Below, piece by piece: positions 25,479 through 39,122 of a stretch of DNA of 64,000 nt. The DNA lies in assembly GCA_028752905.1 (NCBI GenBank), contig JAQNBH010000003.1, positions 26,103,989 to 26,167,988 of the forward strand. Direction: 5' to 3'. The notes beneath the pieces are model-generated. The model saw only the letters and a list, made by a program, of their open reading frames with translations. It was not told where the DNA came from and did not search any database. Positions within the stretch are counted from its first letter, which is position 1, and each line of letters begins with the position of its first letter. The stretch comes from Cladorhizidae sp. MBARI D1340-BT2 (lineage: Eukaryota; Porifera; Demospongiae; Poecilosclerida; Cladorhizidae). A program made the position numbers and the translations under genes.

Positions 25479-26390
25479 TCTATTCAGTGAAGTGTGGAGA
25501 ATCTATGAAGCTAACATGTTTAGCTCAAGATAGAGAACACTGAGAGATACCTATCTTGCAAGTCCACTACAGTGAAGTGTGCAGAATATATGGATGTTTG
25601 GTATCAAGAGAGAGCACTTAGAGAGTCCTATCTTAATAGCTATACATCAAGTCTATTCAGTGAAGTGTGGATAATCTACGAAGCTAAACATGTTTAGCAT
25701 CAAGTAAGAGTACAATTCATAACTGCCCTAATTAACAAGACCAAAGTCCCAGATTTTGTCAACTGATAGAGAAGGCCCTTATCTGCAACATGTCAACAGA
25801 TTATCAATAAATGTAGTGGTTTTTCACTGGCAGGCCACCGCTTTGGCAACTGGAAAACGCCAGGAAAGATCGCAAACCTTACCACTTCAAATCACCATAA
25901 CTTTCTAATACTTAGAGTAATCAAAATTTTGGCACGTACAAAAGACAGATAATTAGAAGGGCTATCCGGTGATATAAAAATTTCCTTTTTTGGGTAAAGT
26001 GTAGAAAAGTTATGAGCTTTACGGCAAAAAAGCAAGATTTTTTGGGGGGAAATGAGAAACATATAGACCAAATTAGGGCAAATATCAAGATAGAGAACAC
26101 ATAATGAAACCTATCATTCGAATCATATCAAGTCCATTACAGTGAAGTGTGCAGAATATTATTATGGATGTTTGATATCAACAGAGAGCACAGGGAGAGA
26201 CCTATCTTAATAGCTATATATCAAGTTTATACAGTGAAGTGTGGAGAATCTATGAAGCTAACCTGTTTAGCATCAAGATAGAGAACACATAGAGAAACCT
26301 ATCTTGTGATTCTATGTATGCAGAATATACGGATGTTTGGTATCAAGAGAGAGAACAGAGAGAGGCCTACCTTTAGAGCTATATATCAAG
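25479..26390. repeat. Satellite unit 29 (912 bp)
   Basis: 426T, A5T3C2, T6G6A3, +ATT; counterpart of unit 22, but 523 is G, so 523A arose in unit 22 after the duplication or was lost here. Confidence 0.95.
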
Positions 26391-27299
26391 TCTATTCAGT
26401 GAAGTGTGGAGAATCTATGAAGCTAACATGTTTAGCTCAAGATAGAGAACACTGAGAGATACCTATCTTGCAAGTCCACTACAGTGAAGTGTGCAGAATA
26501 TATGGATGTTTGGTATCAAGAGAGAGCACTTAGAGAGTCCTATCTTAATAGCTATACATCAAGTCTATTCAGTGAAGTGTGGATAATCTACGAAGCTAAA
26601 CATGTTTAGCATCAAGTAAGAGTACAATTCATAACTGCCCTAATTAACAAGACCAAAGTCCCAGATTTTGTCAACTGATATAGAAGGCCCTTATCTGCAA
26701 CATGTCAACAGATTATCAATAAATGTAGTGGTTTTTCACTGGCAGGCCACCGCTTTGGCAACTGGAAAACGCCAGGAAAGATCGCAAACCTTACCACTTC
26801 AAATCACCATAACCTGCTAATACTTAGAGTAATCAAAATTTTGGCACGTACAAAAGACAGATAATTAGAAGGGCTCTCCGGTGATATAAATAATTTCTTT
26901 TTTGGGTAAAGTGTAGAAAAGTTATGAGCTTTACGGCAAAAAAGCAAGATTTTTGGGGGGAAAATGAGAAACATATAGACCAAATTAGGGCAAATATCAA
27001 GATAGAGAACACATAATGAAACCTATCATTCGAATCATATCAAGTCCATTACAGTGAAGTGTGCATAATATTATGGATGTTTGATATCAACAGAGAGCAC
27101 AGGGAGAGACCTATCTTAATAGCTATATATCAAGTTTATACAGTGAAGTGTGGAGAATCTATGAAGCTAACCTGTTTAGCATCAAGATAGAGAACACATA
27201 GAGAAACCTATCTTGTGATTCTATGTATGCAGAATATACGGATGTTTGGTATCAAGAGAGAGAACAGAGAGAGGCCTACCTTTAGAGCTATATATCAAG
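26391..27299. repeat. Satellite unit 30 (909 bp)
   Basis: 424C, 486C, A3TA2, 676T, plus private 291T (CTGATATAGAAGG). Counterpart of unit 23. Confidence 0.95.
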
Positions 27300-28208
27300 T
27301 CTATTCAGTGAAGTGTGGAGAATCTATGAAGCTAACATGTTTAGCTCAAGATAGAGAACACTGAGAGATACCTATCTTGCAAGTCCACTACAGTGAAGTG
27401 TGCAGAATATATGGATGTTTGGTATCAAGAGAGAGCACTTAGAGAGTCCTATCTTAATAGCTATACATCAAGTCTATTCAGTGAAGTGTGGATAATCTAC
27501 GAAGCTAAACATGTTTAGCATCAAGTAAGAGTACAATTCATAACTGCCCTAATTAACAAGACCAAAGTCCCAGATTTTGTCAACTGATAGAGAAGGCCCT
27601 TATCTGCAACATGTCAACAGATTATCAATAAATGTAGTGGTTTTTCACTGGCAGGCCACCGCTTTGGCAACTGGAAAACGCCAGGAAAGATCGCAAACCT
27701 TACCACTTCAAATCACCATAACTTGCTAATACTTAGAGTACTCAAAATTTTGGCACGTACAAAAGACAGATAATTAGAAGGGCTATCCGGTGATATAAAT
27801 AATTTCTTTTTTGGGTAAAGTGTAGAAAAGTTATGAGCTTTACGGCAAAAAAGCAAGATTTTTGGGGGGAAAATGAGAAACATATAGACCAAATTAGGGC
27901 AAATATCAAGATAGAGAACACATAATGAAACCTATCATTCGAATCATATCAAGTCCATTACAGTGAAGTGTGCAGAATATTATGGATGTTTGATATCAAC
28001 AGAGAGCACAGGGAGAGACCTATCTTAATAGCTATATATCAAGTTTATACAGTGAAGTGTGGAGAATCTATGAAGCTAACCTGTTTAGCATCAAGATAGA
28101 GAACACATAGAGAAACCTATCTTGTGATTCTATGTATGCAGAATATACGGATGTTTGGTATCAAGAGAGAGAACAGAGAGAGGCCTACCTTTAGAGCTAT
28201 ATATCAAG
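27300..28208. repeat. Satellite unit 31 (909 bp)
   Basis: 442C, A3TA2; counterpart of unit 24. Confidence 0.95.
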
Positions 28209-29117
28209 TCTATTCAGTGAAGTGTGGAGAATCTATGAAGCTAACATGTTTAGCTCAAGATAGAGAACACTGAGAGATACCTATCTTGCAAGTCCACTAC
28301 AGTGAAGTGTGCAGAATATATGGATGTTTGGTATCAAGAGAGAGCACTTAGAGAGTCCTATCTTAATAGCTATACATCAAGTCTATTCAGTGAAGTGTGG
28401 ATAATCTACGAAGCTAAACATGTTTAGCATCAAGTAAGAGTACAATTCATAACTGCCCTAATTAACAAGACCAAAGTCCCAGATTTTGTCAACTGATAGA
28501 GAAGGCCCTTATCTGCAACATGTCAACAGATTATCAATAAATGTAGTGGTTTTTCACTGGCAGGCCACCGCTTTGGCAACTGGAAAACGCCAGGAAAGAT
28601 CGCAAATCTTACCACTTCAAATCACCATAACTTGCTAATACTTAGAGTAATCAAAATTTTGGCACATACAAAAGACAGATAATTAGAAGGGCTATCCGGT
28701 GATATAAAAAATTTCTTTTTTGGGTAAAGTATAGAAAAGTTATGAGCTTTACGGCAAAAAAGCAAGATTTTTGGGGGGAAAATGAGAAACATATAGACCA
28801 AATTAGGGCAAATATCAAGATAGAGAACACATAATGAAACCTATCATTCGAATCATATCAAGTTCATTACAGTGAAGTGTGCATAATATTATGGATGTTT
28901 GATATCAACAGAGAGCACAGGGAGAGACCTATCTTAATAGCTATATATCAAGTTTATACAGTGAAGTGTGGAGAATCTATGAAGCTAACCTGTTTAGCAT
29001 CAAGATAGAGAACACATAGAGAAACCTATCTTGTGATTCTATGTATGCAGAATATACGGATGTTTGGTATCAAGAGAGAGAACAGAGAGAGGCCTACCTT
29101 TAGAGCTATATATCAAG
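28209..29117. repeat. Satellite unit 32 (909 bp)
   Basis: 399T (GCAAATCTTACC), 458A, 523A, 656T (AAGTTCATT), 676T. The most diverged unit of its neighbourhood. Confidence 0.95.
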
Positions 29118-30026
29118 TCTATTCAGTGAAGTGTGGAGAATCTATGAAGCTAACATGTTTAGCTCAAGATAGAGAACACTGAGAGATACCTATCTTGCAA
29201 GTCCACTACAGTGAAGTGTGCAGAATATATGGATGTTTGGTATCAAGAGAGAGCACTTAGAGAGTCCTATCTTAATAGCTATACATCAAGTCTATTCAGT
29301 GAAGTGTGGATAATCTACGAAGCTAAACATGTTTAGCATCAAGTAAGAGTACAATTCATAACTGCCCTAATTAACAAGACCAAAGTCCCAGATTTTGTCA
29401 ACTGATAGAGAAGGCCCTTATCTGCAACATGTCAACAGATTATCAATAAATGTAGTGGTTTTTCACTGGCAGGCCACCGCTTTGGCAACTGGAAAACGCC
29501 AGGAAAGATCGCAAACCTTACCACTTCAAATCACCATAACTTGCTAATACTTAGAGTACTCAAAATTTTGGCACGTACAAAAGACAGATAATTAGAAGGG
29601 CTATCCGGTGATATAAATAATTTCTTTTTTGGGTAAAGTGTAGAAAAGTTATGAGCTTTACGGCAAAAAAGCAAGATTTTTGGGGGGAAAATGAGAAACA
29701 TATAGACCAAATTAGGGCAAATATCAAGATAGAGAACACATAATGAAACCTATCATTCGAATCATATCAAGTCCATTACAGTGAAGTGTGCAGAATATTA
29801 TGGATGTTTGATATCAACAGAGAGCACAGGGAGAGACCTATCTTAATAGCTATATATCAAGTTTATACAGTGAAGTGTGGAGAATCTATGAAGCTAACCT
29901 GTTTAGCATCAAGATAGAGAACACATAGAGAAACCTATCTTGTGATTCTATGTATGCAGAATATACGGATGTTTGGTATCAAGAGAGAGAACAGAGAGAG
30001 GCCTACCTTTAGAGCTATATATCAAG
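29118..30026. repeat. Satellite unit 33 (909 bp)
   Basis: 442C, A3TA2. Confidence 0.95.
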
Positions 30027-30938
30027 TCTATTCAGTGAAGTGTGGAGAATCTATGAAGCTAACATGTTTAGCTCAAGATAGAGAACACTGAGAGATACCT
30101 ATCTTGCAAGTCCACTACAGTGAAGTGTGCAGAATATATGGATGTTTGGTATCAAGAGAGAGCACTTAGAGAGTCCTATCTTAATAGCTATACATCAAGT
30201 CTATTCAGTGAAGTGTGGATAATCTACGAAGCTAAACATGTTTAGCATCAAGTAAGAGTACAATTCATAACTGCCCTAATTAACAAGACCAAAGTCCCAG
30301 ATTTTGTCAACTGATAGAGAAGGCCCTTATCTGCAACATGTCAACAGATTATCAATAAATGTAGTGGTTTTTCACTGGCAGGCCACCGCTTTGGCAACTG
30401 GAAAACGCCAGGAAAGATCGCAAACCTTACCACTTCAAATCACCATAACTTGCTAATACTTAGAGTAATCAAAATTTTAGCACGTACAAAAGACAGATAA
30501 TTAGAATGGCTATCCGGTGATATAAAAAATTTCTTTTTTGGGTAAAGTGTAGAAAAGTTATGAGCTTTACGGCAAAAAAGCAAGATTTTTGGGGGGGAAA
30601 TGAGAAACATATAGACCAAATTAGGGCAAATATCAAGATAGAGAACACATAATGAAACCTATCATTCGAATCATATCAAGTCCATTACAGTGAAGTGTGC
30701 AGAATATTATTATGGATGTTTGATATCAACAGAGAGCACAGGGAGAGACCTATCTTAATAGCTATATATCAAGTTTATACAGTGAAGTGTGGAGAATCTA
30801 TGAAGCTAACCTGTTTAGCATCAAGATAGAGAACACATAGAGAAACCTATCTTGTGATTCTATGTATGCAGAATATACGGATGTTTGGTATCAAGAGAGA
30901 GAACAGAGAGAGGCCTACCTTTAGAGCTATATATCAAG
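30027..30938. repeat. Satellite unit 34 (912 bp)
   Basis: 453A (ATTTTAGCACG), 481T (GAATGGC), T5G7A3, +ATT. First of the four 481T units. Confidence 0.95.
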
Positions 30939-32762
30939 TCTATTCAGTGAAGTGTGGAGAATCTATGAAGCTAACATGTTTAGCTCAAGATAGAGAACAC
31001 TGAGAGATACCTATCTTGCAAGTCCACTACAGTGAAGTGTGCAGAATATATGGATGTTTGGTATCAAGAGAGAGCACTTAGAGAGTCCTATCTTAATAGC
31101 TATACATCAAGTCTATTCAGTGAAGTGTGGATAATCTACGAAGCTAAACATGTTTAGCATCAAGTAAGAGTACAATTCATAACTGCCCTAATTAACAAGA
31201 CCAAAGTCCCAGATTTTGTCAACTGATAGAGAAGGCCCTTATCTGCAACATGTCAACAGATTATCAATAAATGTAGTGGTTTTTCACTGGCAGGCCACCG
31301 CTTTGGCAACTGGAAAACGCCAGGAAAGATCGCAAACCTTACCACTTCAAATCACCATAACTTGCTAATACTTAGAGTAATCAAAATTTTGGCACGTACA
31401 AAAGACAGATAATTAGAATGGCTATCCGGTGATATAAAAAATTTCTTTTTTGGGTAAAGTGTAGAAAAGTTATGAGCTTTACGGCAAAAAAGCAAGATTT
31501 TTGGGGGGGAAATGAGAAACATATAGACCAAATTAGGGCAAATATCAAGATAGAGAACACATAATGAAACCTATCATTCGAATCATATCAAGTCCATTAC
31601 AGTGAAGTGTGCAGAATATTATTATGGATGTTTGATATCAACAGAGAGCACAGGGAGAGACCTATCTTAATAGCTATATATCAAGTTTATACAGTGAAGT
31701 GTGGAGAATCTATGAAGCTAACCTGTTTAGCATCAAGATAGAGAACACATAGAGAAACCTATCTTGTGATTCTATGTATGCAGAATATACGGATGTTTGG
31801 TATCAAGAGAGAGAACAGAGAGAGGCCTACCTTTAGAGCTATATATCAAGTCTATTCAGTGAAGTGTGGAGAATCTATGAAGCTAACATGTTTAGCTCAA
31901 GATAGAGAACACTGAGAGATACCTATCTTGCAAGTCCACTACAGTGAAGTGTGCAGAATATATGGATGTTTGGTATCAAGAGAGAGCACTTAGAGAGTCC
32001 TATCTTAATAGCTATACATCAAGTCTATTCAGTGAAGTGTGGATAATCTACGAAGCTAAACATGTTTAGCATCAAGTAAGAGTACAATTCATAACTGCCC
32101 TAATTAACAAGACCAAAGTCCCAGATTTTGTCAACTGATAGAGAAGGCCCTTATCTGCAACATGTCAACAGATTATCAATAAATGTAGTGGTTTTTCACT
32201 GGCAGGCCACCGCTTTGGCAACTGGAAAACGCCAGGAAAGATCGCAAACCTTACCACTTCAAATCACCATAACTTGCTAATACTTAGAGTAATCAAAATT
32301 TTGGCACGTACAAAAGACAGATAATTAGAATGGCTATCCGGTGATATAAAAAATTTCTTTTTTGGGTAAAGTGTAGAAAAGTTATGAGCTTTACGGCAAA
32401 AAAGCAAGATTTTTGGGGGGGAAATGAGAAACATATAGACCAAATTAGGGCAAATATCAAGATAGAGAACACATAATGAAACCTATCATTCGAATCATAT
32501 CAAGTCCATTACAGTGAAGTGTGCAGAATATTATTATGGATGTTTGATATCAACAGAGAGCACAGGGAGAGACCTATCTTAATAGCTATATATCAAGTTT
32601 ATACAGTGAAGTGTGGAGAATCTATGAAGCTAACCTGTTTAGCATCAAGATAGAGAACACATAGAGAAACCTATCTTGTGATTCTATGTATGCAGAATAT
32701 ACGGATGTTTGGTATCAAGAGAGAGAACAGAGAGAGGCCTACCTTTAGAGCTATATATCAAG
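30939..32762. repeat. Satellite units 35-36 (2 x 912 bp)
   Basis: Starts 30939 and 31851. Both 481T, T5G7A3, +ATT. Unit 36 is the last in the window with the ATT triplet. Confidence 0.95.
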
Positions 32763-33670
32763 TCTATTCAGTGAAGTGTGGAGAATCTATGAAGCTAACA
32801 TGTTTAGCTCAAGATAGAGAACACTGAGAGATACCTATCTTGCAAGTCCACTACAGTGAAGTGTGCAGAATATATGGATGTTTGGTATCAAGAGAGAGCA
32901 CTTAGAGAGTCCTATCTTAATAGCTATACATCAAGTCTATTCAGTGAAGTGTGGATAATCTACGAAGCTAAACATGTTTAGCATCAAGTAAGAGTACAAT
33001 TCATAACTGCCCTAATTAACAAGACCAAAGTCCCAGATTTTGTCAACTGATAGAGAAGGCCCTTATCTGCAACATGTCAACAGATTATCAATAAATGTAG
33101 TGGTTTTTCACTGGCAGGCCACCGCTTTGGCAACTGGAAAACGCCAGGAAAGATCGCAAACCTTACCACTTCAAATCACCATAACTTGCTAATACTTAGA
33201 GTAATCAAAATTTTGGCACGTACAAAAGACAGATAATTAGAATGGCTATCCGGTGATATAAAAATTTCTTTTTTGGGTAAAGTGTAGAAAAGTTATGAGC
33301 TTTACGGCAAAAAAGCAAGATTTTTGGGGGGGAAATGAGAAACATATAGACCAAATTAGGGCAAATATCAAGATAGAGAACACATAATGAAACCTATCAT
33401 TCGAATCATATCAAGTCCATTACAGTGAAGTGTGCAGAATATTATGGATGTTTGATATCAACAGAGAGCACAGGGAGAGACCTATCTTAATAGCTATATA
33501 TCAAGTTTATACAGTGAAGTGTGGAGAATCTATGAAGCTAACCTGTTTAGCATCAAGATAGAGAACACATAGAGAAACCTATCTTGTGATTCTATGTATG
33601 CAGAATATACGGATGTTTGGTATCAAGAGAGAGAACAGAGAGAGGCCTACCTTTAGAGCTATATATCAAG
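32763..33670. repeat. Satellite unit 37 (908 bp), domain boundary unit
   Basis: 481T, A5, T5G7A3 but no ATT. It keeps the left-domain core variants with right-domain b2 sequence, so the change of domain falls between about 33,320 and 33,445. Confidence 0.93.
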
Positions 33671-34579
33671 TCTATTAAGTGAAGTGTGGAGAATCTATGA
33701 AGCTAACATGTTTAGCTCAAGATAGAGAACACTGAGAGATACCTATCTTGCAAGTCCACTACAGTGAAGTGTGCAGAATATATGGATGTTTGGTATCAAG
33801 AGAGAGCACTTAGAGAGTCCTATCTTAATAGCTATACATCAAGTCTATTCAGTGAAGTGTGGATAATCTACGAAGCTAAACATGTTTAGCATCAAGTAAG
33901 AGTACAATTCATAACTGCCCTAATTAACAAGACCAAAGTCCCAGATTTTGTCAACTGATAGAGAAGGCCCTTATCTGCAACATGACAACAGATTATCAAT
34001 AAATGTAGTGGTTTTTCACTGGCAGGCCACCGCTTTGGCAACTGGAAAACGCCAGGAAAGATCGCAAACCTTACCACTTCAAATCACCATAACTTGCTAA
34101 TACTTAGAGTACTCAAAATTTTGGCACGTACAAAAGACAGATAATTAGAAGGGCTATCCGGTGATATAAAAAATTTCTTTTTTGGGTAAAGTGTAGAAAA
34201 GTTATGAGCTTTACGGCAAAAAAGCAAGATTTTTGGGGGGAAAATGAGAAACATATAGACCAAATTAGGGCAAATATCAAGATAGAGAACACATAATGAA
34301 ACCTATCATTCGAATCATATCAAGTCCATTACAGTGAAGTGTGCAGAATATTATGGATGTTTGATATCAACAGAGAGCACAGGGAGAGACCTATCTTAAT
34401 AGCTATATATCAAGTTTATACAGTGAAGTGTGGAGAATCTATGAAGCTAACCTGTTTAGCATCAAGATAGAGAACACATAGAGAAACCTATCTTGTGATT
34501 CTATGTATGCAGAATATACGGATGTTTGGTATCAAGAGAGAGAACAGAGAGAGGCCTACCTTTAGAGCTATATATCAAG
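33671..34579. repeat. Satellite unit 38 (909 bp)
   Basis: 7A (CTATTAAGTG), 315A (CATGACAAC), 442C. 7A and 315A always occur together (units 38, 39, 43, 69). 315A removes a minus-strand TGA and opens a chance 61-codon frame at 33892-34077. Confidence 0.95.
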
Positions 34580-35488
34580 TCTATTAAGTGAAGTGTGGAG
34601 AATCTATGAAGCTAACATGTTTAGCTCAAGATAGAGAACACTGAGAGATACCTATCTTGCAAGTCCACTACAGTGAAGTGTGCAGAATATATGGATGTTT
34701 GGTATCAAGAGAGAGCACTTAGAGAGTCCTATCTTAATAGCTATACATCAAGTCTATTCAGTGAAGTGTGGATAATCTACGAAGCTAAACATGTTTAGCA
34801 TCAAGTAAGAGTACAATTCATAACTGCCCTAATTAACAAGACCAAAGTCCCAGATTTTGTCAACTGATAGAGAAGGCCCTTATCTGCAACATGACAACAG
34901 ATTATCAATAAATGTAGTGGTTTTTCACTGGCAGGCCACCGCTTTGGCAACTGGAAAACGCCAGGAAAGATCGCAAACCTTACCACTTCAAATCACCATA
35001 ACTTGCTAATACTTAGAGTACTCAAAATTTTGGCACGTACAAAAGACAGATAATTAGAAGGGCTATCCGGTGATATAAAAAATTTCTTTTTTGGGTAAAG
35101 TGTAGAAAAGTTATGAGCTTTACGGCAAAAAAGCAAGATTTTTGGGGGGAAAATGAGAAACATATAGACCAAATTAGGGCAAATATCAAGATAGAGAACA
35201 CATAATGAAACCTATCATTCGAATCATATCAAGTCCATTACAGTGAAGTGTGCAGAATATTATGGATGTTTGATATCAACAGAGAGCACAGGGAGAGACC
35301 TATCTTAATAGCTATATATCAAGTTTATACAGTGAAGTGTGGAGAATCTATGAAGCTAACCTGTTTAGCATCAAGATAGAGAACACATAGAGAAACCTAT
35401 CTTGTGATTCTATGTATGCAGAATATACGGATGTTTGGTATCAAGAGAGAGAACAGAGAGAGGCCTACCTTTAGAGCTATATATCAAG
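34580..35488. repeat. Satellite unit 39 (909 bp)
   Basis: 7A, 315A, 442C; a direct duplicate of unit 38 at the sites scored. Confidence 0.95.
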
Positions 35489-36396
35489 TCTATTCAGTGA
35501 AGTGTGGAGAATCTATGAAGCTAACATGTTTAGCTCAAGATAGAGAACACTGAGAGATACCTATCTTGCAAGTCCACTACAGTGAAGTGTGCAGAATATA
35601 TGGATGTTTGGTATCAAGAGAGAGCACTTAGAGAGTCCTATCTTAATAGCTATACATCAAGTCTATTCAGTGAAGTGTGGATAATCTACGAAGCTAAACA
35701 TGTTTAGCATCAAGTAAGAGTACAATTCATAACTGCCCTAATTAACAAGACCAAAGTCCCAGATTTTGTCAACTGATAGAGAAGGCCCTTATCTGCAACA
35801 TGTCAACAGATTATCAATAAATGTAGTGGTTTTTCACTGGCAGGCCACCGCTTTGGCAACTGGAAAACGCCAGGAAAGATCGCAAACCTTACCACTTCAA
35901 ATCACCATAACTTGCTAATACTTGGTGTACTCAAAATTTTGGCACGTACAAAAGACAGATAATTAGAAGGGCTATCCGGTGATATAAAAATTTCTTTTTT
36001 GGGTAAAGTGTAGAAAAGTTATGAGCTTTACGGCAAAAAAGCAAGATTTTTGGAGGGAAAATGAGAAACATATAGACCAAATTAGGGCAAATATCAAGAT
36101 AGAGAACACATAATGAAACCTATCATTCGAATCATATCAAGTCCATTACAGTGAAGTGTGCAGAATATTATGGATGTTTGATATCAACAGAGAGCACAGG
36201 GAGAGACCTATCTTAATAGCTATATATCAAGTTTATACAGTGAAGTGTGGAGAATCTATGAAGCTAACCTGTTTAGCATCAAGATAGAGAACACATAGAG
36301 AAACCTATCTTGTGATTCTATGTATGCAGAATATACGGATGTTTGGTATCAAGAGAGAGAACAGAGAGAGGCCTACCTTTAGAGCTATATATCAAG
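35489..36396. repeat. Satellite unit 40 (908 bp)
   Basis: 436G, 438T, 442C (TTGGTGTACTC), A5, tract T5GGAGGGA4. This linked set recurs in units 42, 44, 55, 61 and 68. Confidence 0.95.
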
Positions 36397-37305
36397 TCTA
36401 TTCAGTGAAGTGTGGAGAATCTATGAAGCTAACATGTTTAGCTCAAGATAGAGAACACTGAGAGATACCTATCTTGCAAGTCCACTACAGTGAAGTGTGC
36501 AGAATATATGGATGTTTGGTATCAAGAGAGAGCACTTAGAGAGTCCTATCTTAATAGCTATACATCAAGTCTATTCAGTGAAGTGTGGATAATCTACGAA
36601 GCTAAACATGTTTAGCATCAAGTAAGAGTACAATTCATAACTGCCCTAATTAACAAGACCAAAGTCCCAGATTTTGTCAACTGATAGAGAAGGCCCTTAT
36701 CTGCAATATGTCAACAGATTATCAATAAATGTAGTGGTTTTTCACTGGCAGGCCACCGCTTTGGCAACTGGAAAACGCCAGGAAAGATCGCAAACCTTAC
36801 CACTTCAAATCACCATAACTTGCTAATACTTAGAGTAATCAAAATTTTGGCACGTACAAAAGACAGATAATTAGAAGGGCTATCCGGTGATATAAAAAAT
36901 TTCTTTTTTGGGTAAAGTGTAGAAAAGTTATGAGCTTTACGGCAAAAAAGCAAGATTTTTGGGGGGAAAATGAGAAACATATAGACCAAATTAGGGCAAA
37001 TATCAAGATAGAGAACACATAATGAAACCTATCATTCGAATCATATCAAGTCCATTACAGTGAAGTGTGCAGAATATTATGGATGTTTGATATCAACAGA
37101 GAGCACAGGGAGAGACCTATCTTAATAGCTATATATCAAGTTTATACAGTGAAGTGTGGAGAATCTATGAAGCTAACCTGTTTAGCATCAAGATAGAGAA
37201 CACATAGAGAAACCTATCTTGTGATTCTATGTATGCAGAATATACGGATGTTTGGTATCAAGAGAGAGAACAGAGAGAGGCCTACCTTTAGAGCTATATA
37301 TCAAG
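36397..37305. repeat. Satellite unit 41 (909 bp)
   Basis: Default type plus private 311T (GCAATATGTC). Confidence 0.95.
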
Positions 37306-38213
37306 TCTATTCAGTGAAGTGTGGAGAATCTATGAAGCTAACATGTTTAGCTCAAGATAGAGAACACTGAGAGATACCTATCTTGCAAGTCCACTACAGT
37401 GAAGTGTGCAGAATATATGGATGTTTGGTATCAAGAGAGAGCACTTAGAGAGTCCTATCTTAATAGCTATACATCAAGTCTATTCAGTGAAGTGTGGATA
37501 ATCTACGAAGCTAAACATGTTTAGCATCAAGTAAGAGTACAATTCATAACTGCCCTAATTAACAAGACCAAAGTCCCAGATTTTGTCAACTGATAGAGAA
37601 GGCCCTTATCTGCAACATGTCAACAGATTATCAATAAATGTAGTGGTTTTTCACTGGCAGGCCACCGCTTTGGCAACTGGAAAACGCCAGGAAAGATCGC
37701 AAACCTTACCACTTCAAATCACCATAACTTGCTAATACTTGGTGTACTCAAAATTTTGGCACGTACAAAAGACAGATAATTAGAAGGGCTATCCGGTGAT
37801 ATAAAAATTTCTTTTTTGGGTAAAGTGTAGAAAAGTTATGAGCTTTACGGCAAAAAAGCAAGATTTTTGGAGGGAAAATGAGAAACATATAGACCAAATT
37901 AGGGCAAATATCAAGATAGAGAACACATAATGAAACCTATCATTCGAATCATATCAAGTCCATTACAGTGAAGTGTGCAGAATATTATGGATGTTTGATA
38001 TCAACAGAGAGCACAGGGAGAGACCTATCTTAATAGCTATATATCAAGTTTATACAGTGAAGTGTGGAGAATCTATGAAGCTAACCTGTTTAGCATCAAG
38101 ATAGAGAACACATAGAGAAACCTATCTTGTGATTCTATGTATGCAGAATATACGGATGTTTGGTATCAAGAGAGAGAACAGAGAGAGGCCTACCTTTAGA
38201 GCTATATATCAAG
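37306..38213. repeat. Satellite unit 42 (908 bp)
   Basis: GGTGT type as unit 40. It is followed by a 7A/315A unit, the same order as units 68-69. Confidence 0.95.
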
Positions 38214-39122
38214 TCTATTAAGTGAAGTGTGGAGAATCTATGAAGCTAACATGTTTAGCTCAAGATAGAGAACACTGAGAGATACCTATCTTGCAAGTCC
38301 ACTACAGTGAAGTGTGCAGAATATATGGATGTTTGGTATCAAGAGAGAGCACTTAGAGAGTCCTATCTTAATAGCTATACATCAAGTCTATTCAGTGAAG
38401 TGTGGATAATCTACGAAGCTAAACATGTTTAGCATCAAGTAAGAGTACAATTCATAACTGCCCTAATTAACAAGACCAAAGTCCCAGATTTTGTCAACTG
38501 ATAGAGAAGGCCCTTATCTGCAACATGACAACAGATTATCAATAAATGTAGTGGTTTTTCACTGGCAGGCCACCGCTTTGGCAACTGGAAAACGCCAGGA
38601 AAGATCGCAAACCTTACCACTTCAAATCACCATAACTTGCTAATACTTAGAGTACTCAAAATTTTGGCACGTACAAAAGACAGATAATTAGAAGGGCTAT
38701 CCGGTGATATAAATAATTTCTTTTTTGGGTAAAGTGTAGCAAAGTTATGAGCTTTACGGCAAAAAAGCAAGATTTTTGGGGGGAAAATGAGAAACATATA
38801 GACCAAATTAGGGCAAATATCAAGATAGAGAACACATAATGAAACCTATCATTCGAATCATATCAAGTCCATTACAGTGAAGTGTGCAGAATATTATGGA
38901 TGTTTGATATCAACAGAGAGCACAGGGAGAGACCTATCTTAATAGCTATATATCAAGTTTATACAGTGAAGTGTGGAGAATCTATGAAGCTAACCTGTTT
39001 AGCATCAAGATAGAGAACACATAGAGAAACCTATCTTGTGATTCTATGTATGCAGAATATACGGATGTTTGGTATCAAGAGAGAGAACAGAGAGAGGCCT
39101 ACCTTTAGAGCTATATATCAAG
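38214..39122. repeat. Satellite unit 43 (909 bp)
   Basis: 7A, 315A, 442C, A3TA2, 527C; a combination of the 7A/315A left part with a unit-3-like core right part. Confidence 0.95.

Larger units (their letters stand above)
24568..28208. repeat. Higher-order block, copy 2 (units 28-31)
   Basis: Partner of 18200-21840. Private changes since duplication: 523A in unit 22 and 291T in unit 30 only. Unit 27 also matches unit 20, but with a common signature. Confidence 0.85.

Noticed and set aside
33892..34077. Minus-strand open frame of 61 codons, repeated at 34801-34986, 38435-38620 and 63201-63386
   Set aside because: It is open only in the four units with 315A, which turns an in-frame TGA into TGT. 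All other copies have the stop. The start is GTG, there is no recognisable domain, and it lies in satellite core. It is a chance frame and a marker of the 7A/315A unit type.
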